DNA of 64,000 bases from an uncultured Bacilli bacterium (GTDB lineage: Bacteria > Bacillota_I > Bacilli_A > RF39 > UBA660): the NCBI GenBank assembly GCA_934130405.1, contig CAKOXX010000004.1, positions 1-64,000 of the forward strand. The letters run 5' to 3'. Below are positions 49,808 to 58,743 of the stretch, one piece after another. The notes below the pieces were generated by a model. That model saw only the letters and a list, made by a program, of their open reading frames with translations, did no database searches and was not told the DNA's origin. A program made the position numbers and the translations under genes. Every line of letters begins with the position of its first letter. The first letter of the stretch is position 1.

Positions 49808-50338
49808 ATGGAAATAATTATCCGTGGTGACAAAATTGAAGTTACTAAAGCAATGAAAGATTATATTGAGGAGAAATTAAAACGACTAGATAAGTATCTT
49901 GAAAATAGTGATGAAGTAAGAGCAACAGTTGTAGTTAGAGTATCTTCTCATCGTCAAACTGTGGAGATAACTATTCCACTTCACAACTATATTATTCGTT
50001 CCGAAGAAACACAAGATGATTTTTATGCAGCAGTAGATAAAGCTATCGATATAATGGAACGACAAATAAGAAAAAATAAAACAAGACTTAAGGCACGCGA
50101 AGAGAAATCAAGAATAGATTTCAAAATGATTGATATTATAGAAGAAGATGAGGAAAAAGAAAATAAAATCATCAAAAGAAAAAAAGTAGAAGTTAAACCA
50201 ATGGATGAAGAAGAAGCAATACTTCAAATGGAACTTATAGGACATCAATTCTATCTATTTAAAAATATAGATACTTCAAAAGAAGCTGTAGTTTATAAAA
50301 GAAAAAATGGTGGCTATGGTTTAATAGAAGCCGAATAA
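49808..50338 (+). CDS. hpf: Long-form ribosome hibernation promoting factor
   Basis: HPF (176 aa) drives formation of inactive 100S ribosome dimers in stationary phase. The N-terminal S30AE domain (MEIIIRGDKIEVTKAMKDYIEEKL) is followed by a charged linker (about 100-120) and the dimerising C-terminal domain with QMELIGHQFYLFKN and VVYKRKNGGYGLIE. The ATG at 49808 follows AAGGAGAGTGATAAT; an upstream in-frame start overlaps the promoter. Confidence 0.95.
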   Translation: MEIIIRGDKIEVTKAMKDYIEEKLKRLDKYLENSDEVRATVVVRVSSHRQTVEITIPLHNYIIRSEETQDDFYAAVDKAIDIMERQIRKNKTRLKAREEKSRIDFKMIDIIEEDEEKENKIIKRKKVEVKPMDEEEAILQMELIGHQFYLFKNIDTSKEAVVYKRKNGGYGLIEAE

Positions 50339-50342
50339 TGAT

Positions 50343-50370
50343 AGAGCAGTTAGTAATAGCTGCTCTTTTC
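50343..50370 (+). terminator. Terminator after hpf
   Basis: AGAGCAG/CTGCTCT stem with a 10-nt loop and TTTTC tail. Confidence 0.75.
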
Positions 50371-50431
50371 TAAATCTTGAAAAAAATAGGCATTTATGAT
50401 AATTTATATAGAAGAAAAGTGAGGGATAAGT

Positions 50432-51823
50432 ATGAAATTATACAATACTAGAACTAGACAGGTAGAAGAGTTAAAACCTAAGCATGGTAACACTATAAAG
50501 ATGTATACTTGTGGACCTACAGTTTATCATTACGCACATATTGGAAATTTAAGAACTTATATTTCAGAAGATATCTTAGAAAAAGGTTTAAAATTTTTAG
50601 GTTATGATGTTCAGAGAGTAATGAATATAACGGATGTTGGTCATTTAGTCGGTGATGGTGATACCGGTGAAGACAAGATGGCAGTAGCAGCTAAAAGAGA
50701 ACATAAATCATCAATGGAAATAGCTAAGTATTATACAGATTGTTTTTTTGATGATTGTAAAAAACTAGGAATTAGAAAACCAGACGTAGTAACACCAGCC
50801 ACTGCTCACATATCTACTTATATTAAAATGATAGAAAAATTATTAAAAGATGATTATGCTTATATCTCAAATGGTAATATTTACTATGATACTTCAAAAT
50901 TTTCAAAATATTATGAACTATCTGGCAGAAATAAAGATGAACTTTTAGTAGCAGTAAGAAATGACATAGAACAGGACGAAGCCAAGAGGAATCCTTTTGA
51001 TTTTGGTTTATGGTTTACTAATTCTAAGTTTAATAACCAAGAATTGAAATGGGATTCACCTTGGGGTGAAGGATATCCTGGATGGCATATAGAATGTTCT
51101 GGTATTTCAATTGAAGAACTTGGTGATTATTTGGATATTCATTGTGGTGCAGAAGATGCAGTTTTCCCTCATCATACTAATGAAATTGCTCAAAGTGAGG
51201 CTTACCTTGGTCATTCTTGGTGTGATTTTTGGGTTCATATGGGCTTTCTAAATGATAAAGGCGGAAAAATGAGTAAGTCACGTGGTGAATTTCTAACTGT
51301 ATCTTTATTAGAAGAAAAAGGCTATAATCCTTTAAGTTATAGATACTTATGTCTAAATTCCTATTATCATAATCAATTAACATTTAGTTATGATATTTTA
51401 GATGGAGCCGAAAATGCTTACTTGAAATTAAAAAGAAAAGTAGCAAGTCTTAAAGATGAAGGTGTAATTGATAAAGACAAGGTAGATGCATATATCATTA
51501 AATTTAAAAATGAAATCAATAACGATTTAAATTCTTCTAATATGATTACATTACTTTATGATGTTTTAAAAGATGATGAATTATCAGATAAGAGTAAATT
51601 ATTCTTAGTAGAAGAGTTTGATAAAGTTTTATCTTTAGATTTATTAAATAAAGAAACAAATAATATAGAAGATGAATCTTGGATAAATGAAAAAATAGCA
51701 GAAAGAGCGAAAGCTAAAAGTGAAAAAAATTATCAAAAAGCCGATGAAATTCGTAATGAATTATTAGAAAAGGGAATAGTTTTAAAAGACGGACGAGATG
51801 GTACAACTTTTGAGAGAAAGTAG
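50432..51823 (+). CDS. cysS: Cysteinyl-tRNA synthetase
   Basis: CysRS (463 aa) charges tRNA-Cys. The zinc Cys is in MYTCGPTVYHYAHIGNLRT, which also holds the HIGH motif as HIGN. HIECSGIS and HCGAEDAVFPHHTNE supply other zinc ligands, and the KMSKS motif is in GGKMSKSRGEF. RBS GTGAGGGATAAGT. The 93-bp upstream gap is too short for a T-box. It is followed by a YugP-like gene, then mrnC and rlmB, close to the Bacillus order. Confidence 0.97.
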   Translation: MKLYNTRTRQVEELKPKHGNTIKMYTCGPTVYHYAHIGNLRTYISEDILEKGLKFLGYDVQRVMNITDVGHLVGDGDTGEDKMAVAAKREHKSSMEIAKYYTDCFFDDCKKLGIRKPDVVTPATAHISTYIKMIEKLLKDDYAYISNGNIYYDTSKFSKYYELSGRNKDELLVAVRNDIEQDEAKRNPFDFGLWFTNSKFNNQELKWDSPWGEGYPGWHIECSGISIEELGDYLDIHCGAEDAVFPHHTNEIAQSEAYLGHSWCDFWVHMGFLNDKGGKMSKSRGEFLTVSLLEEKGYNPLSYRYLCLNSYYHNQLTFSYDILDGAENAYLKLKRKVASLKDEGVIDKDKVDAYIIKFKNEINNDLNSSNMITLLYDVLKDDELSDKSKLFLVEEFDKVLSLDLLNKETNNIEDESWINEKIAERAKAKSEKNYQKADEIRNELLEKGIVLKDGRDGTTFERK

Positions 51824-51829
51824 GGTTAG

Positions 51830-52513
51830 ATGGAAGTATATAAAATTATAGGTTTGCTGTTAGTAGTAATTGCAATACTAATTTCTTCAATGTTATCAAT
51901 TGTATATTATGTAAGACATGCCAAATATAAAAAAGTTAATACTTCATTAGGAAAAACTGGTGGAGAGATAGCAACTATTTTATTAAAAAAATATAATCTT
52001 AAAGATATTAAACTAGAAAAAATTTCTGGAAAAGAAAGATACTTTTTCACATCTGATACGATTTATTTATCAGAAGATATATATAGTGGAAAAACATTAT
52101 ATGATACAGCTGTTAGTGCTTATACAACTTACTCTTTTATTAAAAAGATTGAAAGTAAATATTTAATTAAATTTTTGGAAAATTTATCATCTTTCTTGAA
52201 ATATACAATATTATTTGGCTATTCAATTATTGTATTGGGACTTAGTTTTGAAATAAGTAATTTAGTTTGGATTGGAATTTATCTTCTTGTCTTTGCTTTC
52301 ATTACCAATCTATGGTTGTTTTTAGAAGAAAATAAATTAACTCGCCTGATTGTAATGGAACTTAGAGATGATGAAATAATTGATATAAAAGAAAAAGAGT
52401 CTTTAACTAAGATGTTGTCATCTATTATTAATTTATCTGTTGCTTCATTAGTTTTTAACTTAACATCTTCGTTTCAAAAAATAATTAATATTCTAATAAA
52501 TGATGAGGAGTAA
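51830..52513 (+). CDS. YugP-like membrane protein lacking the HExxH zinc site
   Basis: This 227-aa protein has an N-terminal membrane helix, two further helices (about 120-170), and the spacing of the YugP/Zn_peptidase_2 family: TGGEIATILLKKYNLKDIKLE, then YLSEDIYSGKTLYDTAVSA. Where family members continue with HEVGH, this one has YTTYS (98-102), so all three zinc/catalytic residues are gone. It is probably a pseudoprotease kept for another role, since the frame is intact and it lies tightly between cysS and mrnC (6 and 4 bp). The family match is by pattern memory. Confidence 0.65.
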   Translation: MEVYKIIGLLLVVIAILISSMLSIVYYVRHAKYKKVNTSLGKTGGEIATILLKKYNLKDIKLEKISGKERYFFTSDTIYLSEDIYSGKTLYDTAVSAYTTYSFIKKIESKYLIKFLENLSSFLKYTILFGYSIIVLGLSFEISNLVWIGIYLLVFAFITNLWLFLEENKLTRLIVMELRDDEIIDIKEKESLTKMLSSIINLSVASLVFNLTSSFQKIINILINDEE

Positions 52514-52517
52514 TAAT

Positions 52518-52892
52518 ATGAACTTAAATGAAATAAATCCTTTAGTACTTGCTTATTTGGGAGACAGTGTTTATGAAACTTATATTAGACTTTATTTAGT
52601 AAAGCAAAATATTCCAACTATTGGAAAGCTTCAGCATACCTCTCTTTTTTATGTTACTGCAAAAAGTCAAGCTAATATTCTTGATAGATTAATAAAAACT
52701 AATTTTTTTAATGATGAAGAGTTAGATATCATTAGGAGAGCAAGAAATACTAAAGGACATAAACCACCAAAAGGTTGTGATTTGGCCACTTATCACTTTG
52801 CTACCGCATTTGAAGCAGTGATAGGTTATTTATATTTAAAAGGTAATAATGATAAAATAAAAAAACTAATGGAACAAGTAGAAATGGAGTAA
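52518..52892 (+). CDS. mrnC: Mini-ribonuclease III
   Basis: Mini-III (124 aa) is a dsRNA-binding-domain-free RNase III that matures 23S rRNA in Bacillus. LVLAYLGDSVYETYIR holds the catalytic acidic residues. RARNTKGHKPPKGCDLATYHFATAFEAVIGYLYL (two joined blocks) is the second half of the active site. The ATG at 52518 follows GATGAGGAGTAATAAT; an in-frame start 18 bases earlier lies inside the preceding gene. It is 2 bp from rlmB. Confidence 0.95.
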   Translation: MNLNEINPLVLAYLGDSVYETYIRLYLVKQNIPTIGKLQHTSLFYVTAKSQANILDRLIKTNFFNDEELDIIRRARNTKGHKPPKGCDLATYHFATAFEAVIGYLYLKGNNDKIKKLMEQVEME

Positions 52893-52894
52893 TT

Positions 52895-53596
52895 ATGATA
52901 GTATATGGTTATAATGTAGCAGAGGCTATTTTAAAAAATAAAAATTTGTGCAAAAAAGTACGAAAAATCGTAATTCAGGATAGTTTGAGGGCCAAATTTG
53001 CCAATTTGCTCCCTGAAAATGCCAAATTCAGGGTAGTTTATGTCCGAAAATGCGAAATTGACTTTTTGGCAAAAGGACTACATCAGGGTATAATGATTGA
53101 CATGGACTATTCATATTGTTCATTATGGGACTTTTTAAAGAAGAATCCTAGTTCAGTTGTTATTTTAGATCATTTAGAAGATCCACATAACTTTGGAGCT
53201 ATCATAAGAACAGCAAAAGCTGCTGGGTTTGATGGAATTATAATTCCTAAAGATAGAGGAGTAGGAGTTACAAGTACTGTCGTTAAAACTAGTGTAGGAA
53301 CAATTTTTGATATTGATGTAGTACAAGTTACTAATCTAAAAAATACTATTGATGAGTTAAAAAAAGAAGGTTTTTGGATAGTGGGAACCGATATGGCTGG
53401 AAGTGACTATCGCAGTATCGACTATACTGGAAAAATAGCATTAGTTATTGGAAATGAAGGCAAAGGAATGAGTAAGTTAGTAAAAGATAATTGTGATTTT
53501 CTAGCAACTATTCCTTTAGCACAAAATGTAGAAAGTCTAAATGCCTCTGTAGCAGCTGGCATAATGATGTATGAGGTAGTTCGAAATAGAAAGTAG
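52895..53596 (+). CDS. rlmB: TrmH-family 23S rRNA (guanosine-2'-O)-methyltransferase RlmB
   Basis: This 233-aa SPOUT methyltransferase has an N-terminal substrate-binding domain (VYGYNVAEAILKNKNLCKKV). The knot motifs are VILDHLEDPHNFGAIIRTAKAAGFDGIIIP (two adjoining blocks), LVIGNEGKGMSKLV and IPLAQNVESLNASVAAGIMMYE. The usual target is G2251 of 23S rRNA or a related site. RBS AAATGGAGTAATT. It lies in the cysS-mrnC-rlmB-sigma order. Confidence 0.94.
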   Translation: MIVYGYNVAEAILKNKNLCKKVRKIVIQDSLRAKFANLLPENAKFRVVYVRKCEIDFLAKGLHQGIMIDMDYSYCSLWDFLKKNPSSVVILDHLEDPHNFGAIIRTAKAAGFDGIIIPKDRGVGVTSTVVKTSVGTIFDIDVVQVTNLKNTIDELKKEGFWIVGTDMAGSDYRSIDYTGKIALVIGNEGKGMSKLVKDNCDFLATIPLAQNVESLNASVAAGIMMYEVVRNRK

Positions 53597-53602
53597 GTAT
53601 TT

Positions 53603-54211
53603 ATGAAATACTATAATGATTACGAACTTCTTTATCTAATCAGTGAAGAGGATGAGATAGCTAAAGATATCCTTAAAAGAAAGTATGCACCATTAATCTA
53701 TGAAAAAGCCAAGGAATACTATCAAGGTAATTCTTACAATATTCCTTCTTTTTCCTTTGATGAATTAATTGCCTTAGCGAATGATACCTTACTAAGAGCA
53801 GCTAGAAATTATAATCAAGATCAGAAAGCTGTTTTCTATACTTATTTCTTAGTATGTCTTAATAGAGAATTTTCATTATATAAAAGAGGATTGCTAGCAA
53901 AAAAGAATCAGTTATTTTATGACCAAACACAAGATATAACTTCTTATGAAATTAATGATTATATTACAGAGGAAGTAAAATGGGATAATGATCCTTGTAA
54001 ACTTTCTGAAGAAAAAGAATTATTTGATTTTATTAAAGAATATATGTATGGTTTAGAAGGCTATGAAAGAAAAGTGTTTGAATTAAGATTTAATGGATTT
54101 AAATATGTAGAAATTGGTACACTTTTAGGAATATCAACTGTAAGCGTTGGTAAAATAGTAGAAAAACTTAAGAAAAATTTGAAACAAGAATTGAAAAAAC
54201 AGTTTGAATAG
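53603..54211 (+). CDS. Sigma-70 family factor in the SigH position
   Basis: This 202-aa sigma factor has region 2 (FSFDELIALANDTLLRAARNYN, then AVFYTYFLVCLNREF) and region 4 (LEGYERKVFELRFNGFKYVEIGTLLGI with the HTH up to about 190). Regions 1 and 3 are absent or short. It occupies the place of sigH after rlmB in Bacillus, where SigH drives early sporulation and competence genes. Sequence similarity to SigH is modest. The gene lies 6 bp after rlmB and 27 bp before a membrane-anchored unknown. Confidence 0.8.
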   Translation: MKYYNDYELLYLISEEDEIAKDILKRKYAPLIYEKAKEYYQGNSYNIPSFSFDELIALANDTLLRAARNYNQDQKAVFYTYFLVCLNREFSLYKRGLLAKKNQLFYDQTQDITSYEINDYITEEVKWDNDPCKLSEEKELFDFIKEYMYGLEGYERKVFELRFNGFKYVEIGTLLGISTVSVGKIVEKLKKNLKQELKKQFE

Positions 54212-54238
54212 GTTATTATTAAACTAGGGTGAGTGTAT

Positions 54239-54874
54239 GTGAGAGTATTACTAAAAGATTATATGAATTCTTATCACGATACAAAAGAATATCAGCAGAC
54301 CTTTTACATAATGGATAAGACACTAAAGTATATACATGAAAATAATTATCAAGTGTATTCTTTTAATCCAGAAGAAATAGTTCTTTATAAAGAACAAGAT
54401 AAAATGCTGGGAGTAGATTATCAAAACATAACTGCGCTATCATCTGAAGCTACTAATGAGATACATCAAAATATGTTTAATTTAGCTCTTTTAGAAGTGG
54501 CAATTTATACCTCGACGTATCCTTATTTAAAGCCTGATTTTTTGAAAGAAAATTTTAAGGAAATATCAATGCTCTTGCCGAGTGAAGATGTTCCTTATTA
54601 TCGAAGAAATCTAGTTGAAAAAAATAACTTCTATTATAGTGATTATTGTGATGCTAGAAATAAAAATGAAATAGAAAAGATAAATAGAAGTCTAGAAACT
54701 GAAGGTGGTAGAGGAAGAGGATTGGTCAAATCTACTCCATATGGAGCTCTTTATCAAAATTTAGGTGATGATAATAATAAGTCAGCATTTGTTACTAGAT
54801 TTATTTTACCATTCATTATTATTTCGCTTAGTCTTTTAATACCAATATTAGCAATTATGTTTTCAAGAATGTAA
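54239..54874 (+). CDS. Tail-anchored membrane protein next to the sigma factor
   Basis: I do not recognise this 211-aa protein. A soluble N-terminal part of about 180 residues precedes one strong C-terminal membrane helix (FILPFIIISLSLLIPILAIMF), so it is probably tail-anchored with the bulk in the cytoplasm. YIHENNYQVYSFNPEEIVL followed by MLGVDYQNI faintly resembles a degenerate kinase catalytic loop and DFG region. GTG at 54239 is preferred, six bases after AGGGTGA. Operon pairing suggests control of the sigma factor, but this is inference. Confidence 0.7.
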   Translation: MRVLLKDYMNSYHDTKEYQQTFYIMDKTLKYIHENNYQVYSFNPEEIVLYKEQDKMLGVDYQNITALSSEATNEIHQNMFNLALLEVAIYTSTYPYLKPDFLKENFKEISMLLPSEDVPYYRRNLVEKNNFYYSDYCDARNKNEIEKINRSLETEGGRGRGLVKSTPYGALYQNLGDDNNKSAFVTRFILPFIIISLSLLIPILAIMFSRM

Positions 54875-54876
54875 TG

Positions 54877-54916
54877 TAAAACACTATGTAATATAAATTT
54901 GCATATAGTGTTTTTT
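54877..54916 (+). terminator. Terminator after the tail-anchored protein gene
   Basis: AAACACTAT/ATAGTGTTT stem with T6 tail. Confidence 0.75.
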
Positions 54917-54941
54917 CTATGTAAGTAAATTATTTTGACCA

Positions 54942-54969
54942 TAAAAAAACCTTACGCAAAGTAAGGTCT
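54942..54969 (-). terminator. Terminator after hup
   Basis: Minus strand ACCTTAC/GTAAGGT stem with a 5-nt loop, then T7. Confidence 0.88.
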
Positions 54970-54977
54970 TAGAACTA

Positions 54978-55253
54978 TTATTTATTAACAGCCTCTTTTA
55001 AAGCAGTTCCAGCTTTGAATCCAACATTTTTGCTAGCTGCGATATGGATTGTTTCACCAGTTTGTGGGTTGCGTCCATCACGAGCAGCACGTTCAGAAAT
55101 TTTGAATACACCAAATCCTGCTACAGATACTTTATTTCCTTTTACAAGTTCATCTTTAAATAAATCAAATGTTGCAGAAAAAACTTTTTCAACATCAGAT
55201 TTGCTTAAACCTGTTGTACTTGCAATAGCTTCCATCATTTCAGACTTTTTCAT
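54978..55253 (-). CDS. hup: DNA-binding protein HU
   Basis: HU (91 aa) is a histone-like dimer that bends DNA. MKKSEMMEAIASTTGLSKSDVEKV, VSVAGFGVFKISERAARDGRNPQTG and the end GFKAGTALKEAVN are canonical. RBS AGGAGGTGAAACA. It has its own promoter and terminator and lies divergent from uvrA. Confidence 0.97.
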   Translation of the reverse strand: MKKSEMMEAIASTTGLSKSDVEKVFSATFDLFKDELVKGNKVSVAGFGVFKISERAARDGRNPQTGETIHIAASKNVGFKAGTALKEAVNK

Positions 55254-55280
55254 TGTTTCACCTCCTGTACTGTCTAATTC

Positions 55281-55289
55281 ATTATAGCA
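55281..55289 (-). promoter_or_regulatory. hup promoter (extended -10)
   Basis: Minus strand TGCTATAAT with TATAAT at 55281-55286, about 28 bp before the hup ATG. Confidence 0.6.
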
Positions 55290-55466
55290 TAGATTTTTTA
55301 GAAAAGTATACGTTTAATAGTTAAATAATAGATAAAATTTACATTTTTTGCTAAATATGTGGGTAAAATATAAATAAAAGGACAATAATATAGAAAATAT
55401 GTTTGAATTTAACTGGAGATTATGATATATTACTATACAGAAAATTCTTTTCTTTTTTTAGAAAAG

Positions 55467-55475
55467 TGTTATACT
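55467..55475 (+). promoter_or_regulatory. uvrA promoter (extended -10)
   Basis: TGTTATACT with TATACT at 55470-55475. No SOS-box pattern (CGAAC...GTTCG) was seen nearby. Confidence 0.5.
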
Positions 55476-55498
55476 AACAATCGAAATGGGGTGTTACT

Positions 55499-58306
55499 AT
55501 GGACAAAATAATAGTAAAAGGAGCAAGAGAAAATAATTTAAAAAATGTAAATATTGAACTTCCTAAAAATAAACTAATTGTTATGACAGGACTTTCTGGA
55601 AGTGGAAAGAGTTCACTAGCCTTTGATACAATCTATGCTGAAGGACAAAGAAGATATGTGGAAAGTTTATCTGCCTATGCAAGACAATTTTTGGGAGGTA
55701 GTGAAAAACCAGATGTAGATTCTATTGAAGGACTTTCTCCTGCTATTAGTATTGACCAAAAAACAACAAATAAAAATCCACGAAGCACAGTAGGGACAGT
55801 AACTGAAATATATGATTATTTAAGACTTTTATTTGCAAGAGTAGGGGTACCTTATTGTCCGACACATAATATTCCAATTAAAAGTCAAAGTGTGGAAGAA
55901 ATAACAAATAAAATATTAGAATATGACGAAGGAACCAAAATAGTTTTATTAGCACCAGCTGTTTATGGTGAAAAAGGTACACATAAAGAATTACTTTCAG
56001 ATTTAATGAGCGAAGGCTATATTCGTGTACGCATTAATGGTGAGATGTATGATTTATCAGAGAAGATAGAACTAGATAAAAATAAAAAGGATAATATTGA
56101 AGTAGTAGTTGATAGATTAGTACTTAAAGAAGGAATTAGAGGAAGACTTAGTGAAGGAATAGAAAATGCTTTAAAATTAGGACACGGAAAAGTAGTAGTA
56201 CAATTCAATCTATCTAAAGAATTAGTGTTTTCTGAAGACTTTGCTTGTCCTTATTGTGATTTTTCACTACCAGAGTTGGAACCGAGAATCTTTAGTTTTA
56301 ATGCTCCATATGGTGCTTGTAAGGAATGTAAAGGTCTAGGAGTAAAGTTACAAATGGACCCGGATTTAGTAATTCCTAATAAAGATTTGAGTTTAGAACA
56401 AGGAGCGATAGTAACATTAGGTGATGATACTGATGGAATATACTATAAAAAGTTAGAATGTCTTTGTAAACATTATAAAATTAGTACTAAAAAACCATTT
56501 AAGAAACTAACTGATAGAGAAAAAGAGTTAATTCTTTATGGTAGTGATGAACCAATACTATTTGATTATAAATCTAAGAGTGGTAATCATTTTCATCAAG
56601 TCGATTATTATGAAGGAATAATCAATAACTTGGAAAGAAGATATATGGAGACTACTAGCACTTGGATTAGAGAATGGTTAGAGAAGTTTATGATTGAACA
56701 CACTTGTGAAGAATGTAAAGGTTCAAGACTTCAAGATAATGTTTTATCAGTTTTAGTTGGTGGAAAAAACATCTATGAATTAACCTGCATGAGTATAAAA
56801 GATTTAATACCATTCTTTACAGAATTAAAACTAGGAGAAGAACAATTAAAAATAGCAGACTTGTTATTAAAAGAAATCTTATCAAGATTAACCTTCTTAA
56901 GAAATGTTGGACTTGAGTATTTAACATTAGCAAGAAGTGCTGCTACTTTATCAGGCGGTGAAGCACAAAGAATTAGACTTGCTACGCAAATAGGTTCAAG
57001 ACTAACAGGTGTACTATATGTATTAGATGAACCAAGTATTGGCCTTCATCAAAGAGATAATGATAGACTGATTAAATCTTTACTAGAAATGCGTGATTTA
57101 GGTAATACTTTAATAGTAGTGGAACATGATACTGATACAATGTTAGCAGCTGACTATCTAGTTGATGTTGGACCTAAAGCAGGAGATGAAGGTGGTAGGA
57201 TAGTAGCTGCTGGAACCCCAGAAGAAGTGATGAAAAATGATAAAAGTATAACAGGACGTTATTTAAGTGGTAAAGAATGCATTGAAGTACCAAAAATAAG
57301 AAGAAAAGGCACTGGTAAATTCATAACTATTAAAGGAGCTCAAGAAAATAACTTAAAAAATATAACTGCTAAGATACCACTTGGAACATTTACCTGTATA
57401 ACAGGAGTAAGTGGAAGTGGAAAGAGTACTTTAATAAATGAAATATTAGTTAAAAGTGCAATGAACTATGTTTATCACAGTAAATATAAACCTGGTAAAT
57501 GTGATAAAGTTTTAGGACTTGAAAACATTGATAAGATTGTTGATATTTCTCAGAGTCCGATAGGTCGTACACCAAGAAGTAATCCTGCTACTTATACAGG
57601 GGTATTTGATGATATAAGAGAACTATTTACTACTACTAAAGAAGCTAAAATGTTAGGTTACGAAAAAAATAGATTTTCTTTTAATGTCAAAGGTGGAAGA
57701 TGTGAAGCTTGTCGTGGAGATGGAGTTAAAAAGATAGAAATGCATTTCTTACCAGATGTTTATGTTCCTTGTGAAGTTTGTCATGGAACTCGTTATAATC
57801 AAGAGACTTTGAAAATAAAATATAAAGAGAAGAATATTGCTGATGTTTTAGATATGCGTGTACATGAAGCTTTAAAATTCTTCGAAAATCATAGTAAAAT
57901 AAAAAATAAATTGCAAGTATTAGAAGATGTTGGATTAGGTTATGTTAAACTTGGTCAAAGTGCTCCAACCTTATCAGGAGGAGAAGCAGAACGAGTAAAA
58001 CTTGCCAAAGAATTACAAAAGAAAGCAACTGGAAAAACCTTATTTGTATTAGATGAACCAACGACAGGTTTACATACTGATGATATTAAGCGCTTGCTTG
58101 CAATTTTACAAAAAATAGTAGATAATAATGATACAGTAGTAGTGATTGAACACAACTTAGACGTAATAAAATGTGCTGATTATATAATTGATTTAGGAAA
58201 AGAAGGTGGCGATTTAGGTGGAGAAATAATTGCTACTGGTACACCAGAAGAGATTAGTAAAGTTAAAGAATCTTATACGGGGGTATTCCTAAAGAAAATT
58301 TTATAG
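55499..58306 (+). CDS. uvrA: Excinuclease ABC subunit A
   Basis: UvrA (935 aa) recognises DNA damage for nucleotide excision repair. Two ABC modules are seen: Walker A GLSGSGKSSLAFD (about 32) and GVSGSGKSTLINE (about 640), with signatures LSGGEAQRIRLA and LSGGEAERVKLA. Zinc fingers include CPYC/CKEC and CEAC/CEVC. The gene is complete. RBS GGGGTGTTACT. It begins the uvrA-yvlD-lgt-trxB-yvcK-whiA run seen in Bacillus, here without hprK and rapZ. Confidence 0.98.
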   Translation: MDKIIVKGARENNLKNVNIELPKNKLIVMTGLSGSGKSSLAFDTIYAEGQRRYVESLSAYARQFLGGSEKPDVDSIEGLSPAISIDQKTTNKNPRSTVGTVTEIYDYLRLLFARVGVPYCPTHNIPIKSQSVEEITNKILEYDEGTKIVLLAPAVYGEKGTHKELLSDLMSEGYIRVRINGEMYDLSEKIELDKNKKDNIEVVVDRLVLKEGIRGRLSEGIENALKLGHGKVVVQFNLSKELVFSEDFACPYCDFSLPELEPRIFSFNAPYGACKECKGLGVKLQMDPDLVIPNKDLSLEQGAIVTLGDDTDGIYYKKLECLCKHYKISTKKPFKKLTDREKELILYGSDEPILFDYKSKSGNHFHQVDYYEGIINNLERRYMETTSTWIREWLEKFMIEHTCEECKGSRLQDNVLSVLVGGKNIYELTCMSIKDLIPFFTELKLGEEQLKIADLLLKEILSRLTFLRNVGLEYLTLARSAATLSGGEAQRIRLATQIGSRLTGVLYVLDEPSIGLHQRDNDRLIKSLLEMRDLGNTLIVVEHDTDTMLAADYLVDVGPKAGDEGGRIVAAGTPEEVMKNDKSITGRYLSGKECIEVPKIRRKGTGKFITIKGAQENNLKNITAKIPLGTFTCITGVSGSGKSTLINEILVKSAMNYVYHSKYKPGKCDKVLGLENIDKIVDISQSPIGRTPRSNPATYTGVFDDIRELFTTTKEAKMLGYEKNRFSFNVKGGRCEACRGDGVKKIEMHFLPDVYVPCEVCHGTRYNQETLKIKYKEKNIADVLDMRVHEALKFFENHSKIKNKLQVLEDVGLGYVKLGQSAPTLSGGEAERVKLAKELQKKATGKTLFVLDEPTTGLHTDDIKRLLAILQKIVDNNDTVVVIEHNLDVIKCADYIIDLGKEGGDLGGEIIATGTPEEISKVKESYTGVFLKKIL

Positions 58307-58317
58307 GAGGAAAAAAA

Positions 58318-58743
58318 ATGAAAATTGTTGTCTTAGCTAAAGGAAAAGAAAGATTAAATAGAGCAATAGAGTGGCTATTATATTTTGTTTCTTATCTATT
58401 TGTTTTCTTTCTAGTAAGTAAACTATTTAAATCATTTTATATTGATAAAGTACATCCTTTGTTTTATAGTACCTTAGCAACCTTTATTTTATATGTACTT
58501 AATAAAACGGTAAAACCAATATTAGTTAGTTTAACGATACCAATAACAGGTATTACTCTGGGTCTTTTTTACCCTTTTATTAACTTGTTTGTTTTAAAAC
58601 TAACAGATTGGATTTTAGGTAGTCATTTTGATTTGAATGACTTTTGGGTAGCACTTGTTATATCTATTCTTATTTCTGTTATGAATTTTGTAATGGAAGA
58701 TGTAATAATTGCTCCTTTGATTAGGAGATTTAAAAATGAATAG
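58318..58743 (+). CDS. YvlD-like small membrane protein (phage holin 4_2 superfamily)
   Basis: This 141-aa protein has four hydrophobic helices. LNKTVKPILVSLTIPITGITLGLFYPFINLFVLKLTDWI (two blocks) is the pattern of the family named for phage holins but found as chromosomal YvlD. It is not a sign of a prophage: it sits at the yvlD position between uvrA and lgt. Function is unsettled, with envelope-stress links in Bacillus. RBS AGGAGGAAAAAAA. It overlaps lgt by 8 bp. Confidence 0.85.
   Translation: MKIVVLAKGKERLNRAIEWLLYFVSYLFVFFLVSKLFKSFYIDKVHPLFYSTLATFILYVLNKTVKPILVSLTIPITGITLGLFYPFINLFVLKLTDWILGSHFDLNDFWVALVISILISVMNFVMEDVIIAPLIRRFKNE

Noticed and set aside
50371..50431. T-box riboswitch for cysS
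   Set aside because: Only about 60 bp separate the hpf terminator from cysS; no room for a T-box and no T-box sequence seen.
53010..53032. CCCTGAA/TTCAGGG inverted repeat within rlmB
   Set aside because: It lies in the middle of a coding domain without T tail or regulatory context; probably chance.
55290..55498. LexA (SOS) box before uvrA
   Set aside because: No CGAAC-N4-GTTCG-like sequence; only AT-rich promoter DNA is visible.
58318..58743. Phage holin as a sign of a prophage
   Set aside because: The family name is misleading; the gene is at the chromosomal yvlD position and no other phage gene is near.
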